NCBI GenBank assembly: GCA_934141535.1
Contig: CAKPCH010000002.1
Location: 1 to 64,000 of the forward strand
DNA: 64,000 nt
Direction: 5' to 3'
Source: an uncultured Bacilli bacterium
Lineage (GTDB): Bacteria > Bacillota_I > Bacilli_A > RF39 > UBA660
Shown: in pieces, positions 43,654 through 52,023 of the stretch
Position numbering within the stretch: the stretch's first letter is position 1
Layout of the letters: each line of letters opens with the position of its first letter
The notes under the pieces: model-generated
Told to the model about the DNA's origin: nothing
What the model saw: the letters and a program-made list of their open reading frames with translations, nothing else
Database searches by the model: none
Program-made: the position numbers and the translations under genes

Positions 43654-45936
43654 CTTATTAATTAAATAGTTATATATTTCATTATAATGTTTTACTGGTA
43701 TAAATTTTATTTTCTTTAAAACCTCGTTTGGAACATCTTCTAAATCATTTAAATTAGATGCTGGTATAAATACTGTATCTATATTATTTATATATGCTCC
43801 AATAATTTTTTCTTTTATTCCACCTACTCTTAAAATGTTTCCTCTTAATGTTATTTCACCTGTCATTGCTATGGATTTATTAATTTTTAAATTAGATAAA
43901 GCACTTATTATTGATGTCGTTATAGCAACTCCAGCAGAAGGTCCCTCTTTTTTTATACTTATATTTGGTATATTTATATGTATATCACTATTAAATATAT
44001 CATTATTTAATTTAAATGTTTTATAATTTGCTTTTATATAACTGATTGCTATTTTAACACTTTCTTGTAACATATCACCAACAGAACCAGTAACAATTAC
44101 TTCTCCATTACCTTTATAATAGTTAACCTCTATAGGAATTATATCTCCTCCACTAGATGTATAAGAAAGACCATTAACTAATCCTATTTCGTCATCTAAT
44201 AAATCATTTTCATATTTTCTTTTACCTAAATATTCTTCTATATTTCTTATTGATTTACTAGTACTTTTTTTATCTATGTTTTGGAGTGCTACTTTTCTAA
44301 CTATTTTAGATATTAATCTTTGTAATTCTCTTAAACCACTTTCATGAGTATAATATCTAATTATTTCTAGTATATTCTTATCACTTATTTTAATATTATC
44401 TATGCCATGACTTTCACATACATTTGGTATGATATATTTTTTTACTATGTTAATTTTTTCAAGTTCTGTATATCCATTTATATTTATTATTTCTAATCTA
44501 TCTTTAAGAGGTTCTGGTATTAAGTTAATATCATTTGCAGTAGTAATAAACATAACTTGTGATAAATCATATTCTTCATCTAGATAATTATCTATAAAAT
44601 GTTTGTTTTGACTTGGGTCTAATACTTCAAGAAGAGCACTTTGTGGATCTCCTTTATGGTTTACAGCCATTTTATCTATTTCATCTATTAAAAATACTGG
44701 ATTAGATGTTTTTGCTCTTCTTATTCCATCTATAATTTTACCGCTTGTAGCGCCTATATATGTTCTGCTATGTCCTTTTATAAAGGCTTCATCATCAATA
44801 CCACCCAATGATATTTTTACAAAACTTCTACCTATACTAGATGCGATTGAATAAGCAAATGTAGTTTTACCTACACCTGGTGGACCTACTAAACAAATTA
44901 TTGGAGTTGTAATATCTTTAGATAATTTTTTGAGTGCTAAATACTCTATAATTCTTTCTTTAACATTTTCAAGTCCAAAATGGTTATTATCTAAACTTTT
45001 TCTTATTTCTTCTATTTCTGTTATTTCTTTATCTTTATGATTCCAAGGAAGATTTATAATTAAATCTATATAGTTTCTTACTATACTAACCTCAGGTGAT
45101 ATAGTTGGAATCTTACTATATCTATCTATTTCATAATATATTTTATTTTTTATTGCCTCACTACAATCTAGTGTTTCAACCTTACTTTTTAACTCAGATA
45201 TTTCTTTATCAAATGGTGAAATATCTCCAAGTTCATCTTCTAAAAGTTTTATTTTTTCTTTTAAGTAAAACTTTTTTTGATCTTCTTCTAATTCTTTTTT
45301 TACTTTATTATCTATTGTATCTTCTAATTTAAATAATTGTTCTTGTTTATATAAATCCTCTAATATCATTTCAGTTCTTTTAGTAGGATCTATTGTAATT
45401 AAATATTTAATTTTCCTGTTAATATCTAAAGGTAAATGATTTACTATAATATCAGTAATAGAATCTAAATCATTATTATTTTCTATTAAAGATATTAAAC
45501 TATTACTCATATTTGGAACTTTTTCTATATAATTCGAAATTTCTAATTGTAATTTATTTATTAAAGCTAATTTTATATTATTTGGTACATTTAATTTAGG
45601 ACTTAACATTACTATAGAATCTAAAGTATCTTTTAATGGATTTAAATATTCTAATACTTTAGCGCGGCTTATACCTTTTAATATTACTCTAACTTTACCA
45701 TTAGGTAGTTCTAACTTTCTTTCAATATGAGCAACTGTACCTATTTTAATTAAATCTTTTGTTATTATATTTTCTTCAAGTGAAGTCTTTGTAACTACAA
45801 GAATATTAGCTTCATGAAACAAAATAGATTCTTCTATTATGCTTTTACTTACCTCATCTTCAAATTCAAATTTAACTTCTGATGTTGGCATAAGGATGGC
45901 ATTATTAAGTAAAATTACTGGTAAATTTAATTTCAT
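43642..45936 (-). CDS. lon: ATP-dependent protease La (Lon)
   Basis: 764 residues. The N-terminal substrate-binding domain (~1-200), coiled coil, AAA+ module with Walker A GPPGVGKTTFAYS and Walker B VFLIDEIDKM, and the C-terminal serine protease domain with GPSAGVAITT (catalytic Ser) and RVGGIKEKIIG (catalytic Lys) are all present. The ATG follows a strong AAAGGAGGTATTAT. It is divergent from spoIVA, and ysxC lies beyond spoIVA, so the usual lonA-ysxC linkage is interrupted by spoIVA and a hypothetical gene. Confidence 0.97.
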   Translation of the reverse strand: MKLNLPVILLNNAILMPTSEVKFEFEDEVSKSIIEESILFHEANILVVTKTSLEENIITKDLIKIGTVAHIERKLELPNGKVRVILKGISRAKVLEYLNPLKDTLDSIVMLSPKLNVPNNIKLALINKLQLEISNYIEKVPNMSNSLISLIENNNDLDSITDIIVNHLPLDINRKIKYLITIDPTKRTEMILEDLYKQEQLFKLEDTIDNKVKKELEEDQKKFYLKEKIKLLEDELGDISPFDKEISELKSKVETLDCSEAIKNKIYYEIDRYSKIPTISPEVSIVRNYIDLIINLPWNHKDKEITEIEEIRKSLDNNHFGLENVKERIIEYLALKKLSKDITTPIICLVGPPGVGKTTFAYSIASSIGRSFVKISLGGIDDEAFIKGHSRTYIGATSGKIIDGIRRAKTSNPVFLIDEIDKMAVNHKGDPQSALLEVLDPSQNKHFIDNYLDEEYDLSQVMFITTANDINLIPEPLKDRLEIININGYTELEKINIVKKYIIPNVCESHGIDNIKISDKNILEIIRYYTHESGLRELQRLISKIVRKVALQNIDKKSTSKSIRNIEEYLGKRKYENDLLDDEIGLVNGLSYTSSGGDIIPIEVNYYKGNGEVIVTGSVGDMLQESVKIAISYIKANYKTFKLNNDIFNSDIHINIPNISIKKEGPSAGVAITTSIISALSNLKINKSIAMTGEITLRGNILRVGGIKEKIIGAYINNIDTVFIPASNLNDLEDVPNEVLKKIKFIPVKHYNEIYNYLINKTQK

Positions 45937-45962
45937 ATAATACCTCCTTTGGATTGATTTTT

Positions 45963-45991
45963 ATTATAGTTAATACAAATTAAAAAGTCAA
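45963..45991 (-). promoter_or_regulatory. SigA-type promoter for lon
   Basis: TTGACT (45986-45991) and TATAAT (45963-45968), 17-nt spacer, minus strand. Confidence 0.8.
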
Positions 45992-46039
45992 CAAAAATGA
46001 CTACTTTTACATATTTTTTTGTATTATTTATTTTTTTAA

Positions 46040-46067
46040 GAATAAGTTAATTTACTATTCATATATT
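46040..46067 (+). promoter_or_regulatory. Candidate SigE-type promoter for spoIVA
   Basis: GAATAAG (46040-46046) and CATATATT (46060-46067), 13-nt spacer, resembles KMATATT-N14-CATACAAT used by mother-cell SigE. spoIVA is SigE-dependent in Bacillus. Match is partial. Confidence 0.4.
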
Positions 46068-46088
46068 TAATTAGAAATGAGGGTTGTT

Positions 46089-47564
46089 ATGGAAAAAATT
46101 GATATAATAAAAAGTATCACCAATCGTACAGGTGGAGATTTATATTTAGGGGTTGTGGGTGCTGTACGTACTGGTAAATCTACTTTTATTAAGAAATTTA
46201 TTGAAAACTTGGTAGTACCCAATATAGAAGATGAATACGAAAAAAAGAGATGTTTAGATGAAATCCCACAATCTGCTCAAGGTAAAATGATTATGACAAC
46301 AGAACCTAAGTTTGTTCCTAGTAATGCAGCAAACATAACTCTTGATAGTTTCTCTTGTAATGTAAGACTTGTTGACTGTGTTGGTTATGTTATTGATGGA
46401 GCAAAAGGTTATGAAGATGAAAATGGACCTAGAATGGTTAGAACACCGTGGTATGATGAAGAGATTCCTTTTGTAGAAGCTGCTGAAATAGGTACTGAAA
46501 AAGTTATAAAGGATCATTCAAGTATTGGTATTGTTATTACTACTGATGGATCTTTTGGTGAAATTAGTAGGACTAATTATATAGAGGCTGAAGAAAGAGT
46601 TGTTAATGAATTAAAAGATATTGGTAAACCATTTATCGTTGTATTAAATTCTGCTCATCCTACATTACCAGAAACAGAAAGACTAGCAGAAAAATTAAAA
46701 GATGAATACCGTGTTCCTGTTATTCCTTTATCAGTAGAAGGAATGAATGAAAAAGATATTTATAATGTATTAAGGGAAGCTTTATATGAATTTCCAGTTA
46801 TTGAAGTTAAAGTTAATATGCCAGATTGGATAGCATGCTTAAATTCTAATAATTCTTTAAAACGTGAATACATAGAAAAAATTAAGGAAAGTGTTGTTGA
46901 AGTAGATAAATTAAGAGATATAGAAACTATTACATCACATTTTGAAAATTCTGAACATATAAAATCAGCATATATTTCTAATGTAGATACTTCTACTGGA
47001 ATAGTTACAATAAACTTAGAGGCTCCTGATTATTTATATGATGAAGCACTAAGAGAAATAATTGGAACTGATGTAAAAAGTAAAGCAGATTTATTAATGT
47101 TATTCCAAAATTATAATGAAGCAAAAATAGAATATGATCAAATAAAGGATGCTTTAAAAATGGTAAAAGCAACTGGATATGGTGTAGCATCACCTACACT
47201 ATCTGATATGAAATTAAAAACACCTGAAATTATTAAACAAGGATCTAGATATGGAATTAAACTTAAAGCAGTAGCGCCTTCTATACATATGATAAGAGTT
47301 GATGTTGAATCTACATTTGAGCCTATTATAGGATCAGAACTTCAAAGTAAAGAATTAATAGATTATCTATTAAAAGATAAAGATAAAGATCCAAATGGAA
47401 TTTGGAAAAGTGAAATATTTGGAAGAAGTATTGATAATATAGTAAAAGAAGGAATACAAGCAAAACTTTCTTTAACTCCAGAAAACGCAAGATTTAAATT
47501 ACAACAAACACTTACTAAATTAGTAAATAAAGGTTCTGGTAATTTGTTTGCTATTGTAATATAA
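46089..47564 (+). CDS. spoIVA: Stage IV sporulation protein A, coat-anchoring ATPase
   Basis: 491 residues, one shorter than Bacillus SpoIVA, and similar along its whole length. The TRAFAC NTPase domain has Walker A GAVRTGKST (~residue 27) and KMIMTTEPKFVP, RLVDCVGY and GYEDENGPRM; the C-terminal domain ends KLVNKGSGNLFAIVI. SpoIVA binds SpoVM on the forespore membrane and polymerises with ATP hydrolysis into the spore coat basement layer. ATG 46089 (GAGGGTTGTT upstream) gives the MEKIDI start; the ATG at 46077 overlaps that SD. The T of the usual KTIMTTE and downstream residues are conserved, so the enzyme should be active. Confidence 0.98.
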   Translation: MEKIDIIKSITNRTGGDLYLGVVGAVRTGKSTFIKKFIENLVVPNIEDEYEKKRCLDEIPQSAQGKMIMTTEPKFVPSNAANITLDSFSCNVRLVDCVGYVIDGAKGYEDENGPRMVRTPWYDEEIPFVEAAEIGTEKVIKDHSSIGIVITTDGSFGEISRTNYIEAEERVVNELKDIGKPFIVVLNSAHPTLPETERLAEKLKDEYRVPVIPLSVEGMNEKDIYNVLREALYEFPVIEVKVNMPDWIACLNSNNSLKREYIEKIKESVVEVDKLRDIETITSHFENSEHIKSAYISNVDTSTGIVTINLEAPDYLYDEALREIIGTDVKSKADLLMLFQNYNEAKIEYDQIKDALKMVKATGYGVASPTLSDMKLKTPEIIKQGSRYGIKLKAVAPSIHMIRVDVESTFEPIIGSELQSKELIDYLLKDKDKDPNGIWKSEIFGRSIDNIVKEGIQAKLSLTPENARFKLQQTLTKLVNKGSGNLFAIVI

Positions 47565-47590
47565 AAAAACTGAAGAAAATCAGTTTTTTT
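47563..47590. terminator. Bidirectional terminator between spoIVA and the gene at 47589
   Basis: AAAAAACTGA pairs with TCAGTTTTTT around AGAAAA; T-runs on both strands. Confidence 0.85.
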
Positions 47591-48035
47591 AGTTTATCAT
47601 TTCATAAGTAATTACACTATTCTCTATTAAATTCATCATTTCTAACTTTGTAAGTTTATTCTTTATTTTTATAAACATATTATTATCTTTATTTATTATT
47701 TCTATTTTAGGTAAAATACTTAAAGGTATATCATTTACTTTATATAAAAAATTAGTATTAACAGTTGAAAGACGCATATCAACTTGATTTTTAAAATAAT
47801 TATAATACTCTAGTTCTTCTTTTTCTAAATGAAGTACTATACCATAATTTTTATCTTTATATATAGTTATATTATAAAATCCTTCTATAGCAATATCATA
47901 TTTATTTTTTAATAATTTAAATAACTTTTTTAAATATTTTTCTATATCTTCTTTATTATTAAAATTTATATTTTTTATATTTTCTTTTTTTATGTATATA
48001 TCTAATATTAATTCATTAATATACTTAATACTCAT
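47589..48035 (-). CDS. Hypothetical protein
   Basis: 148 residues, soluble, rich in Lys, Asn and Ile. No motif recognised. A central part with GFYNITIYKDKNYGIVLHLEKEE suggests an alpha/beta fold, and the C-terminal ~40 residues look like alternating strands and a helix. SD GGTGATATC directly before the ATG. It lies between spoIVA (convergent) and ysxC (34 nt upstream on the same strand). A sporulation link is possible from position only. Confidence 0.55.
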   Translation of the reverse strand: MSIKYINELILDIYIKKENIKNINFNNKEDIEKYLKKLFKLLKNKYDIAIEGFYNITIYKDKNYGIVLHLEKEELEYYNYFKNQVDMRLSTVNTNFLYKVNDIPLSILPKIEIINKDNNMFIKIKNKLTKLEMMNLIENSVITYEMIN

Positions 48036-48068
48036 GATATCACCTAATTTATAGTATGAAAAAAAGAA

Positions 48069-48650
48069 CTACATGGTTCTTTCAATTTTATCATATACTT
48101 CTTTTTTACCTTCTTTTGTAACATTTGAAAACATTATAAAGTCATCTCCAACTACTAAGTCTAAATCTGCTAAAATAGCATTTCTTTGTTTTTGTTGAAG
48201 TGTTATACCTATTTTATCTGTTTTTGTAGCAACTATAGTTACTGGTATTTTATAATATTTTAAGTAATTATACATCATCAAATCATCATTAGATGGTTGG
48301 TGACGAAAATCTATTAACATAAATACTTGTTTTAAATTTGGTCTGTTTTGTAAGTAATCTTCCATCATAAGTCCAAATTTTTTTTGTTTCTTTTTACTTA
48401 ACATAGCAAATCCATATCCAGGAGCATCTACTAAATAAAATTTATCGTTTACATGATAAAAATTAATAGTTTGAGTTTTACCTGGAGTAGCACTTGTTCT
48501 AGCATAATTTTTTCTATTTATAAGTGTATTAATAAAACTACTTTTACCAACATTACTTTTCCCTACTAATAAGTATTCTGGTTGATTATCTGTTGGATAT
48601 TGACTACGTCTAACCGCACTTATAGTTAAATCTACGCTTGTAATCTTCAA
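48069..48650 (-). CDS. ysxC: Ribosome biogenesis GTPase YsxC/EngB
   Basis: 193 residues. G1 GKSNVGKSS, G2 SATPGKTQT, G3 DAPGYGFA and G4 TKTDK are present. EngB family GTPases assist late maturation of the 50S subunit and are essential in Bacillus. Normally next to lon; here separated from lon by spoIVA and one small gene. Confidence 0.95.
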   Translation of the reverse strand: MKITSVDLTISAVRRSQYPTDNQPEYLLVGKSNVGKSSFINTLINRKNYARTSATPGKTQTINFYHVNDKFYLVDAPGYGFAMLSKKKQKKFGLMMEDYLQNRPNLKQVFMLIDFRHQPSNDDLMMYNYLKYYKIPVTIVATKTDKIGITLQQKQRNAILADLDLVVGDDFIMFSNVTKEGKKEVYDKIERTM

Positions 48651-48688
48651 ATTACTTCACTCCTTTTTGATGTTATGATTATAACACT

Positions 48689-49204
48689 TTAATTTTTTTT
48701 TGTCAAAAATGCTCGTATTAATTTTATTATTAAATAAATATAATAAATAATATAAATTATATTACCTAATTTTATCATAGGGTATATATTCCCTATTACA
48801 AGTATATTTACATTATTTAAATATTTAGTAATAAAGCATGAAAAAATTATAAATACTAAAGTAATGCCGTATATAACATATTCAAATATATTATAATTTC
48901 TTTTATATTTTATAATTATAGTTATTATTAAATATATAATACTATTAAGAAAATAAAAGTAAATATTATTTAATGGATTATTAAATTTAAAGCTTAATAT
49001 AGATATAAGATAATAATATAAAATTATTATTATTAATATAATATTTATAAAAAGCACTATAGTTTTTGATATTTTTCTATTTTTATTAAAGAATATTATA
49101 AATATATAAATTAATACTGCTAATATTGAAAAGATAAAAAATGTATGTTTAAATGAATTTATTAATAATTTAAAAGCATCTATTATATTATAATTTAGGC
49201 TCAT
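48689..49204 (-). CDS. Hypothetical membrane protein with five membrane segments
   Basis: 171 residues made almost entirely of hydrophobic helices rich in Ile, Tyr and Phe (segments near 20-40, 45-65, 80-97, 108-127 and 135-160) and short basic loops. No family recognised. The ATG overlaps the gpmI stop as ATGA, so it is translationally coupled to gpmI. Confidence 0.55.
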   Translation of the reverse strand: MSLNYNIIDAFKLLINSFKHTFFIFSILAVLIYIFIIFFNKNRKISKTIVLFINIILIIIILYYYLISILSFKFNNPLNNIYFYFLNSIIYLIITIIIKYKRNYNIFEYVIYGITLVFIIFSCFITKYLNNVNILVIGNIYPMIKLGNIIYIIYYIYLIIKLIRAFLTKKN

Positions 49205-50697
49205 CTAACTAAACTATCTCCAGTCATTGAAGCAGGTTTTGGTATATCCATAATATCTAAAATAGTAGGCGCTATATCAGCTAATTTACCATTTTTTAAA
49301 GTATATGAATTATCAGTTATAATAAGTGGTACTGGACTTGTTGAGTGACTTGTTACTATATTATCATTATCATCTAACATATAATCACTATTACCATGAT
49401 CTGCTGTAACTACTAAAGTTCCACCTATACTTTTTAATTTGTTATAAATCATACCAACACACTCATCAACAACTGTTACTGCCTTAACTGTAGCATCAAA
49501 ATTACCTGTATGACCAACCATATCTCCATTAGCAAAGTTTAGAACTACAAAATCATAATCATCTATTATATTAAGTAATTTATCTGTTATAAGATATGCA
49601 CTCATTTCTGGTTTAAGATCATAGGTTGCTACTTTTGATGATGGAATCAATATTCTATCACAATTAGCTAAATCTTTTTCTACACCGCCATCAAAGAAAT
49701 AAGTAACGTGTGCATATTTTTCAGTTTCTGCTATTCTTAGTTGTTTGATACCAAACCTAGATAAATATTCTCCTAAAGTATCATCTAATTTTTGATGTTC
49801 ATAAGCGGGAGTAGATATAACTTCATCACTTACAGGAAACATTGTTACAAGTTTTATATTTTTAAATGTTTTATGTGGAAAAGAATCAAATTCCTTGTTA
49901 GTTATACATTTAAATAATTCTCTTATACGATCAGGTCTAAAATTAAATACAAGCAATCCATCATTATTCTTTACTATACCATTTTTATCAAATAACATAG
50001 GCTTAATAAATTCGTCTGTAATTCCTTCATTATAGCTTTCTTTTATATATTCTATTGGGTCATTTTTTACTCTTCCTAACCCATTTACAATAACATCATA
50101 ACTTTTTCTTATTCTATCCCAATTATTATCTCTATCCATAGAATAATATCTTCCGCTAATTGTAGCTATTTTACCTATCTTAAGCTTTGATAAATGAGAT
50201 ATTAAATCACCTACATATTTAACAGATGAATTTATGCTAGTATCACGTCCATCAGTAAAAGCATGTATATATATATCATCAATGCCTTTTTCTTTACACA
50301 TATCAAGTATTCCATATAAATGAGATATATGAGAATGTATTCCACCATCACTTAAAAGCCCAAATATATGTAATCTAGAATTATTTTTTTTAACATGATC
50401 TATTACATCGTTTATATTCTTATTATCATAAATATTTTTATTTTTTATTTCTTTTGTTATTAATTGTAATGGTTGATAAACTACTCTTCCAGCACCTATA
50501 TTAGTATGACCTACTTCACTATTCCCCATTTGATTACTTGGAAGTCCTACCGCTTCACCACTAGCTTCAAGTAAACTATGTGGATAATGATCTAATAAAA
50601 AATTTAAGTTAGTTGTATCAGCTTTTCTTACAGCATTACCGTGCTCTTCTTTTCTGATACCTACACCATCCATTATACAAAGTACTACCTTTTTCAT
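49201..50697 (-). CDS. gpmI: 2,3-bisphosphoglycerate-independent phosphoglycerate mutase
   Basis: 498 residues, Mn-dependent alkaline phosphatase-like enzyme of glycolysis. MDGVGIRKEEHGN with metal Asp, the catalytic Ser in NQMGNSEVGHTNIGAG (near residue 60), HAFTDGRDTSI, and the C-terminal VTADHGNSD are seen. SpoIIIG-dependent pH control of this enzyme is known in spores of Bacillus. SD GGTGATAAT; stop TGA overlaps the next gene by four nt. Confidence 0.96.
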   Translation of the reverse strand: MKKVVLCIMDGVGIRKEEHGNAVRKADTTNLNFLLDHYPHSLLEASGEAVGLPSNQMGNSEVGHTNIGAGRVVYQPLQLITKEIKNKNIYDNKNINDVIDHVKKNNSRLHIFGLLSDGGIHSHISHLYGILDMCKEKGIDDIYIHAFTDGRDTSINSSVKYVGDLISHLSKLKIGKIATISGRYYSMDRDNNWDRIRKSYDVIVNGLGRVKNDPIEYIKESYNEGITDEFIKPMLFDKNGIVKNNDGLLVFNFRPDRIRELFKCITNKEFDSFPHKTFKNIKLVTMFPVSDEVISTPAYEHQKLDDTLGEYLSRFGIKQLRIAETEKYAHVTYFFDGGVEKDLANCDRILIPSSKVATYDLKPEMSAYLITDKLLNIIDDYDFVVLNFANGDMVGHTGNFDATVKAVTVVDECVGMIYNKLKSIGGTLVVTADHGNSDYMLDDNDNIVTSHSTSPVPLIITDNSYTLKNGKLADIAPTILDIMDIPKPASMTGDSLVR

Positions 50698-50726
50698 ATT
50701 ATCACCTAATATAATTTTATCACATG

Positions 50727-50757
50727 AAAAAAAGAAATTCTAGTTATTTCTTTTTTT
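50727..50757 (-). terminator. Intrinsic terminator after the XRE regulator
   Basis: Minus strand AAAAAAAGAAAT pairs with ATTTCTTTTTTT around seven nt; it overlaps the stop codon region. Confidence 0.8.
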
Positions 50758-51009
50758 ATTATCAAATATACCTTCACATAATTCATCCATGCTTATCCCT
50801 AATATTTTAGCAATCTTATACATAGAATAAAATGATAAAGATTTTTGTCCACCTTCACTTACAATATGTCTTAAATATTCATAAGAAATATCGATTTCTT
50901 CAGCAAACTCCATTAGGTTAATATTTTTCTCTTTACACACTTTTCTAACATTATTACCAATAATATATTGAACATCATCTTTTGACATAAAATCTTTTAT
51001 TAACTGCAT
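50740..51009 (-). CDS. Small XRE-family HTH regulator
   Basis: 89 residues. A Cro/CI-type helix-turn-helix spans residues ~18-78 (NVRKVCKEKNINLMEFAEEI ... YLRHIVSEGG ... KIAKILGISMDEL). GGTGG four nt upstream supports ATG 51009. Divergent from spoIIIAH with 150 nt between them, so it could regulate itself or that gene; targets unknown. Confidence 0.8.
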   Translation of the reverse strand: MQLIKDFMSKDDVQYIIGNNVRKVCKEKNINLMEFAEEIDISYEYLRHIVSEGGQKSLSFYSMYKIAKILGISMDELCEGIFDNKKRNN

Positions 51010-51108
51010 ACTACCACCTTGAATATTATCTCACAATGATTTTTTAGGGTATGCAAACAAATACTTTGCAAACTTTTCGCTTATAATATATATTTGCACA
51101 TGTTTTTG

Positions 51109-51136
51109 TAATATTTATGAATATTTATAATATAAT
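51109..51136 (+). promoter_or_regulatory. Candidate SigE-type promoter for spoIIIAH
   Basis: TAATATT (51109-51115, perfect KMATATT) and AATATAAT (51129-51136), 13-nt spacer. A SigA-like reading of the A/T-rich stretch cannot be excluded. Confidence 0.4.
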
Positions 51137-51162
51137 CTATTAGAAATATGAGGAGGAAATTC

Positions 51163-51666
51163 ATGATAAATAAAAAAAGTTTATGGTTTTTAACGTTGTT
51201 TAGTTTAATTTTAGTTTTAAGTATTTATTATATAACTATGCCAAGTGAATTATTATTAACAACATCTACTACTGAAAATAAAGATAAAAAAAGTGATGAA
51301 CCTACAGTATCAGTTGAAAAAAGTGATTTACTTGTCGCACTAAGAGTTGAAGCAGATGAAGAAATGTCAAAAGAAATAGAAAATTTACAAACTGTTTTAA
51401 CAAACGCAAACTCTTCAACAGATGAAAAAAATAAAGCCTATGAAAAGATTAAAGAATTAAATGAAAACAGAGGAGATGAAGAAAAGCTAGAAGCTCAAAT
51501 AAAAGAGACTTATAAACTTGATAGTTTTATAAGAATAGATGGATCTAATATTAAAGTTATTATAAAAAGTGAAGAAAATAGCGAAACTTTAGCAAACAAC
51601 ATCATGAGAACTATACAAGCCAATTATGAAACTTCAAAATATATAACAGTTAAATTTCAAAAATAA
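51163..51666 (+). CDS. spoIIIAH: Stage III sporulation protein AH
   Basis: 167 residues. One N-terminal membrane helix (SLWFLTLFSLILVLSIYYIT) starts the protein, followed by a charged linker and an EscJ/YscJ-like ring-building domain (~95-167) with EADEEMSKEIENLQ and VIIKSEENSETLANNIM. In Bacillus it pairs with SpoIIQ across the intermembrane space to form the mother cell-forespore channel. ATG 51163 has AGGAGG six nt upstream. The other seven spoIIIA genes are not adjacent here, so this is a detached spoIIIAH. Confidence 0.93.
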   Translation: MINKKSLWFLTLFSLILVLSIYYITMPSELLLTTSTTENKDKKSDEPTVSVEKSDLLVALRVEADEEMSKEIENLQTVLTNANSSTDEKNKAYEKIKELNENRGDEEKLEAQIKETYKLDSFIRIDGSNIKVIIKSEENSETLANNIMRTIQANYETSKYITVKFQK

Positions 51667-51699
51667 CTTAATTGTTATTTTTTTTAGGCATCTTTAATC

Positions 51700-51726
51700 A
51701 CTAAAAATATATTGCATCATAAAATA
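51700..51726 (+). promoter_or_regulatory. SigK-type promoter for gerE
   Basis: AC at 51700-51701, 16-nt spacer, CATAAAATA at 51718-51726: an exact fit to AC-N16-CATANNNTA recognised by SigK. gerE is SigK-dependent in Bacillus, which agrees. Confidence 0.75.
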
Positions 51727-51770
51727 ATATGAGAAAATATAAACCACTCTATTAGGAAGTGAGGTTAAAG

Positions 51771-51977
51771 ATGAATAAAAATATTTTAACAAAAAGAGAA
51801 AAGCAAGTATTTGAAATGTTAATTATAAATAAAACTACTAAAGAAATAGCGCAAAATTTAAATATAAGTGAAAAGACAGTAAGAAATCATATATCAAATG
51901 CTATGCAAAAACTTGGAGTTAAAGGAAGAGCTAGTGCCGTTGTTGAATTATTAAGACTTGGAGAAATTTCTTTATAA
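51771..51977 (+). CDS. gerE: Late mother-cell transcription factor GerE
   Basis: 68 residues, essentially one LuxR-type helix-turn-helix (LTKREKQVFEMLIINKTTKE then ISEKTVRNHISNAMQKLGVK). It is very close to Bacillus GerE (74 residues) over its length, including the final VVELLRLGEISL. GerE modulates the SigK regulon of coat genes. ATG 51771 with GTGAGGT upstream is preferred over the GTG 51759. A SigK-type promoter precedes it and a terminator follows, so it is transcribed alone; gerM lies 46 nt downstream. Confidence 0.97.
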   Translation: MNKNILTKREKQVFEMLIINKTTKEIAQNLNISEKTVRNHISNAMQKLGVKGRASAVVELLRLGEISL

Positions 51978-52000
51978 AACGTATTTTTATACGTTTTTTA
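51976..52000 (+). terminator. Intrinsic terminator after gerE
   Basis: AAAACGTA pairs with TACGTTTT around TTTTTA, followed by TTT; it overlaps the gerE stop codon. Confidence 0.75.
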
Positions 52001-52023
52001 CATATATTTTAACAGGTGATATT

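Noticed and set aside
43835..44026. Plus-strand 63-codon frame within lon
   Set aside because: Antisense shadow of a well-supported gene; no RBS.
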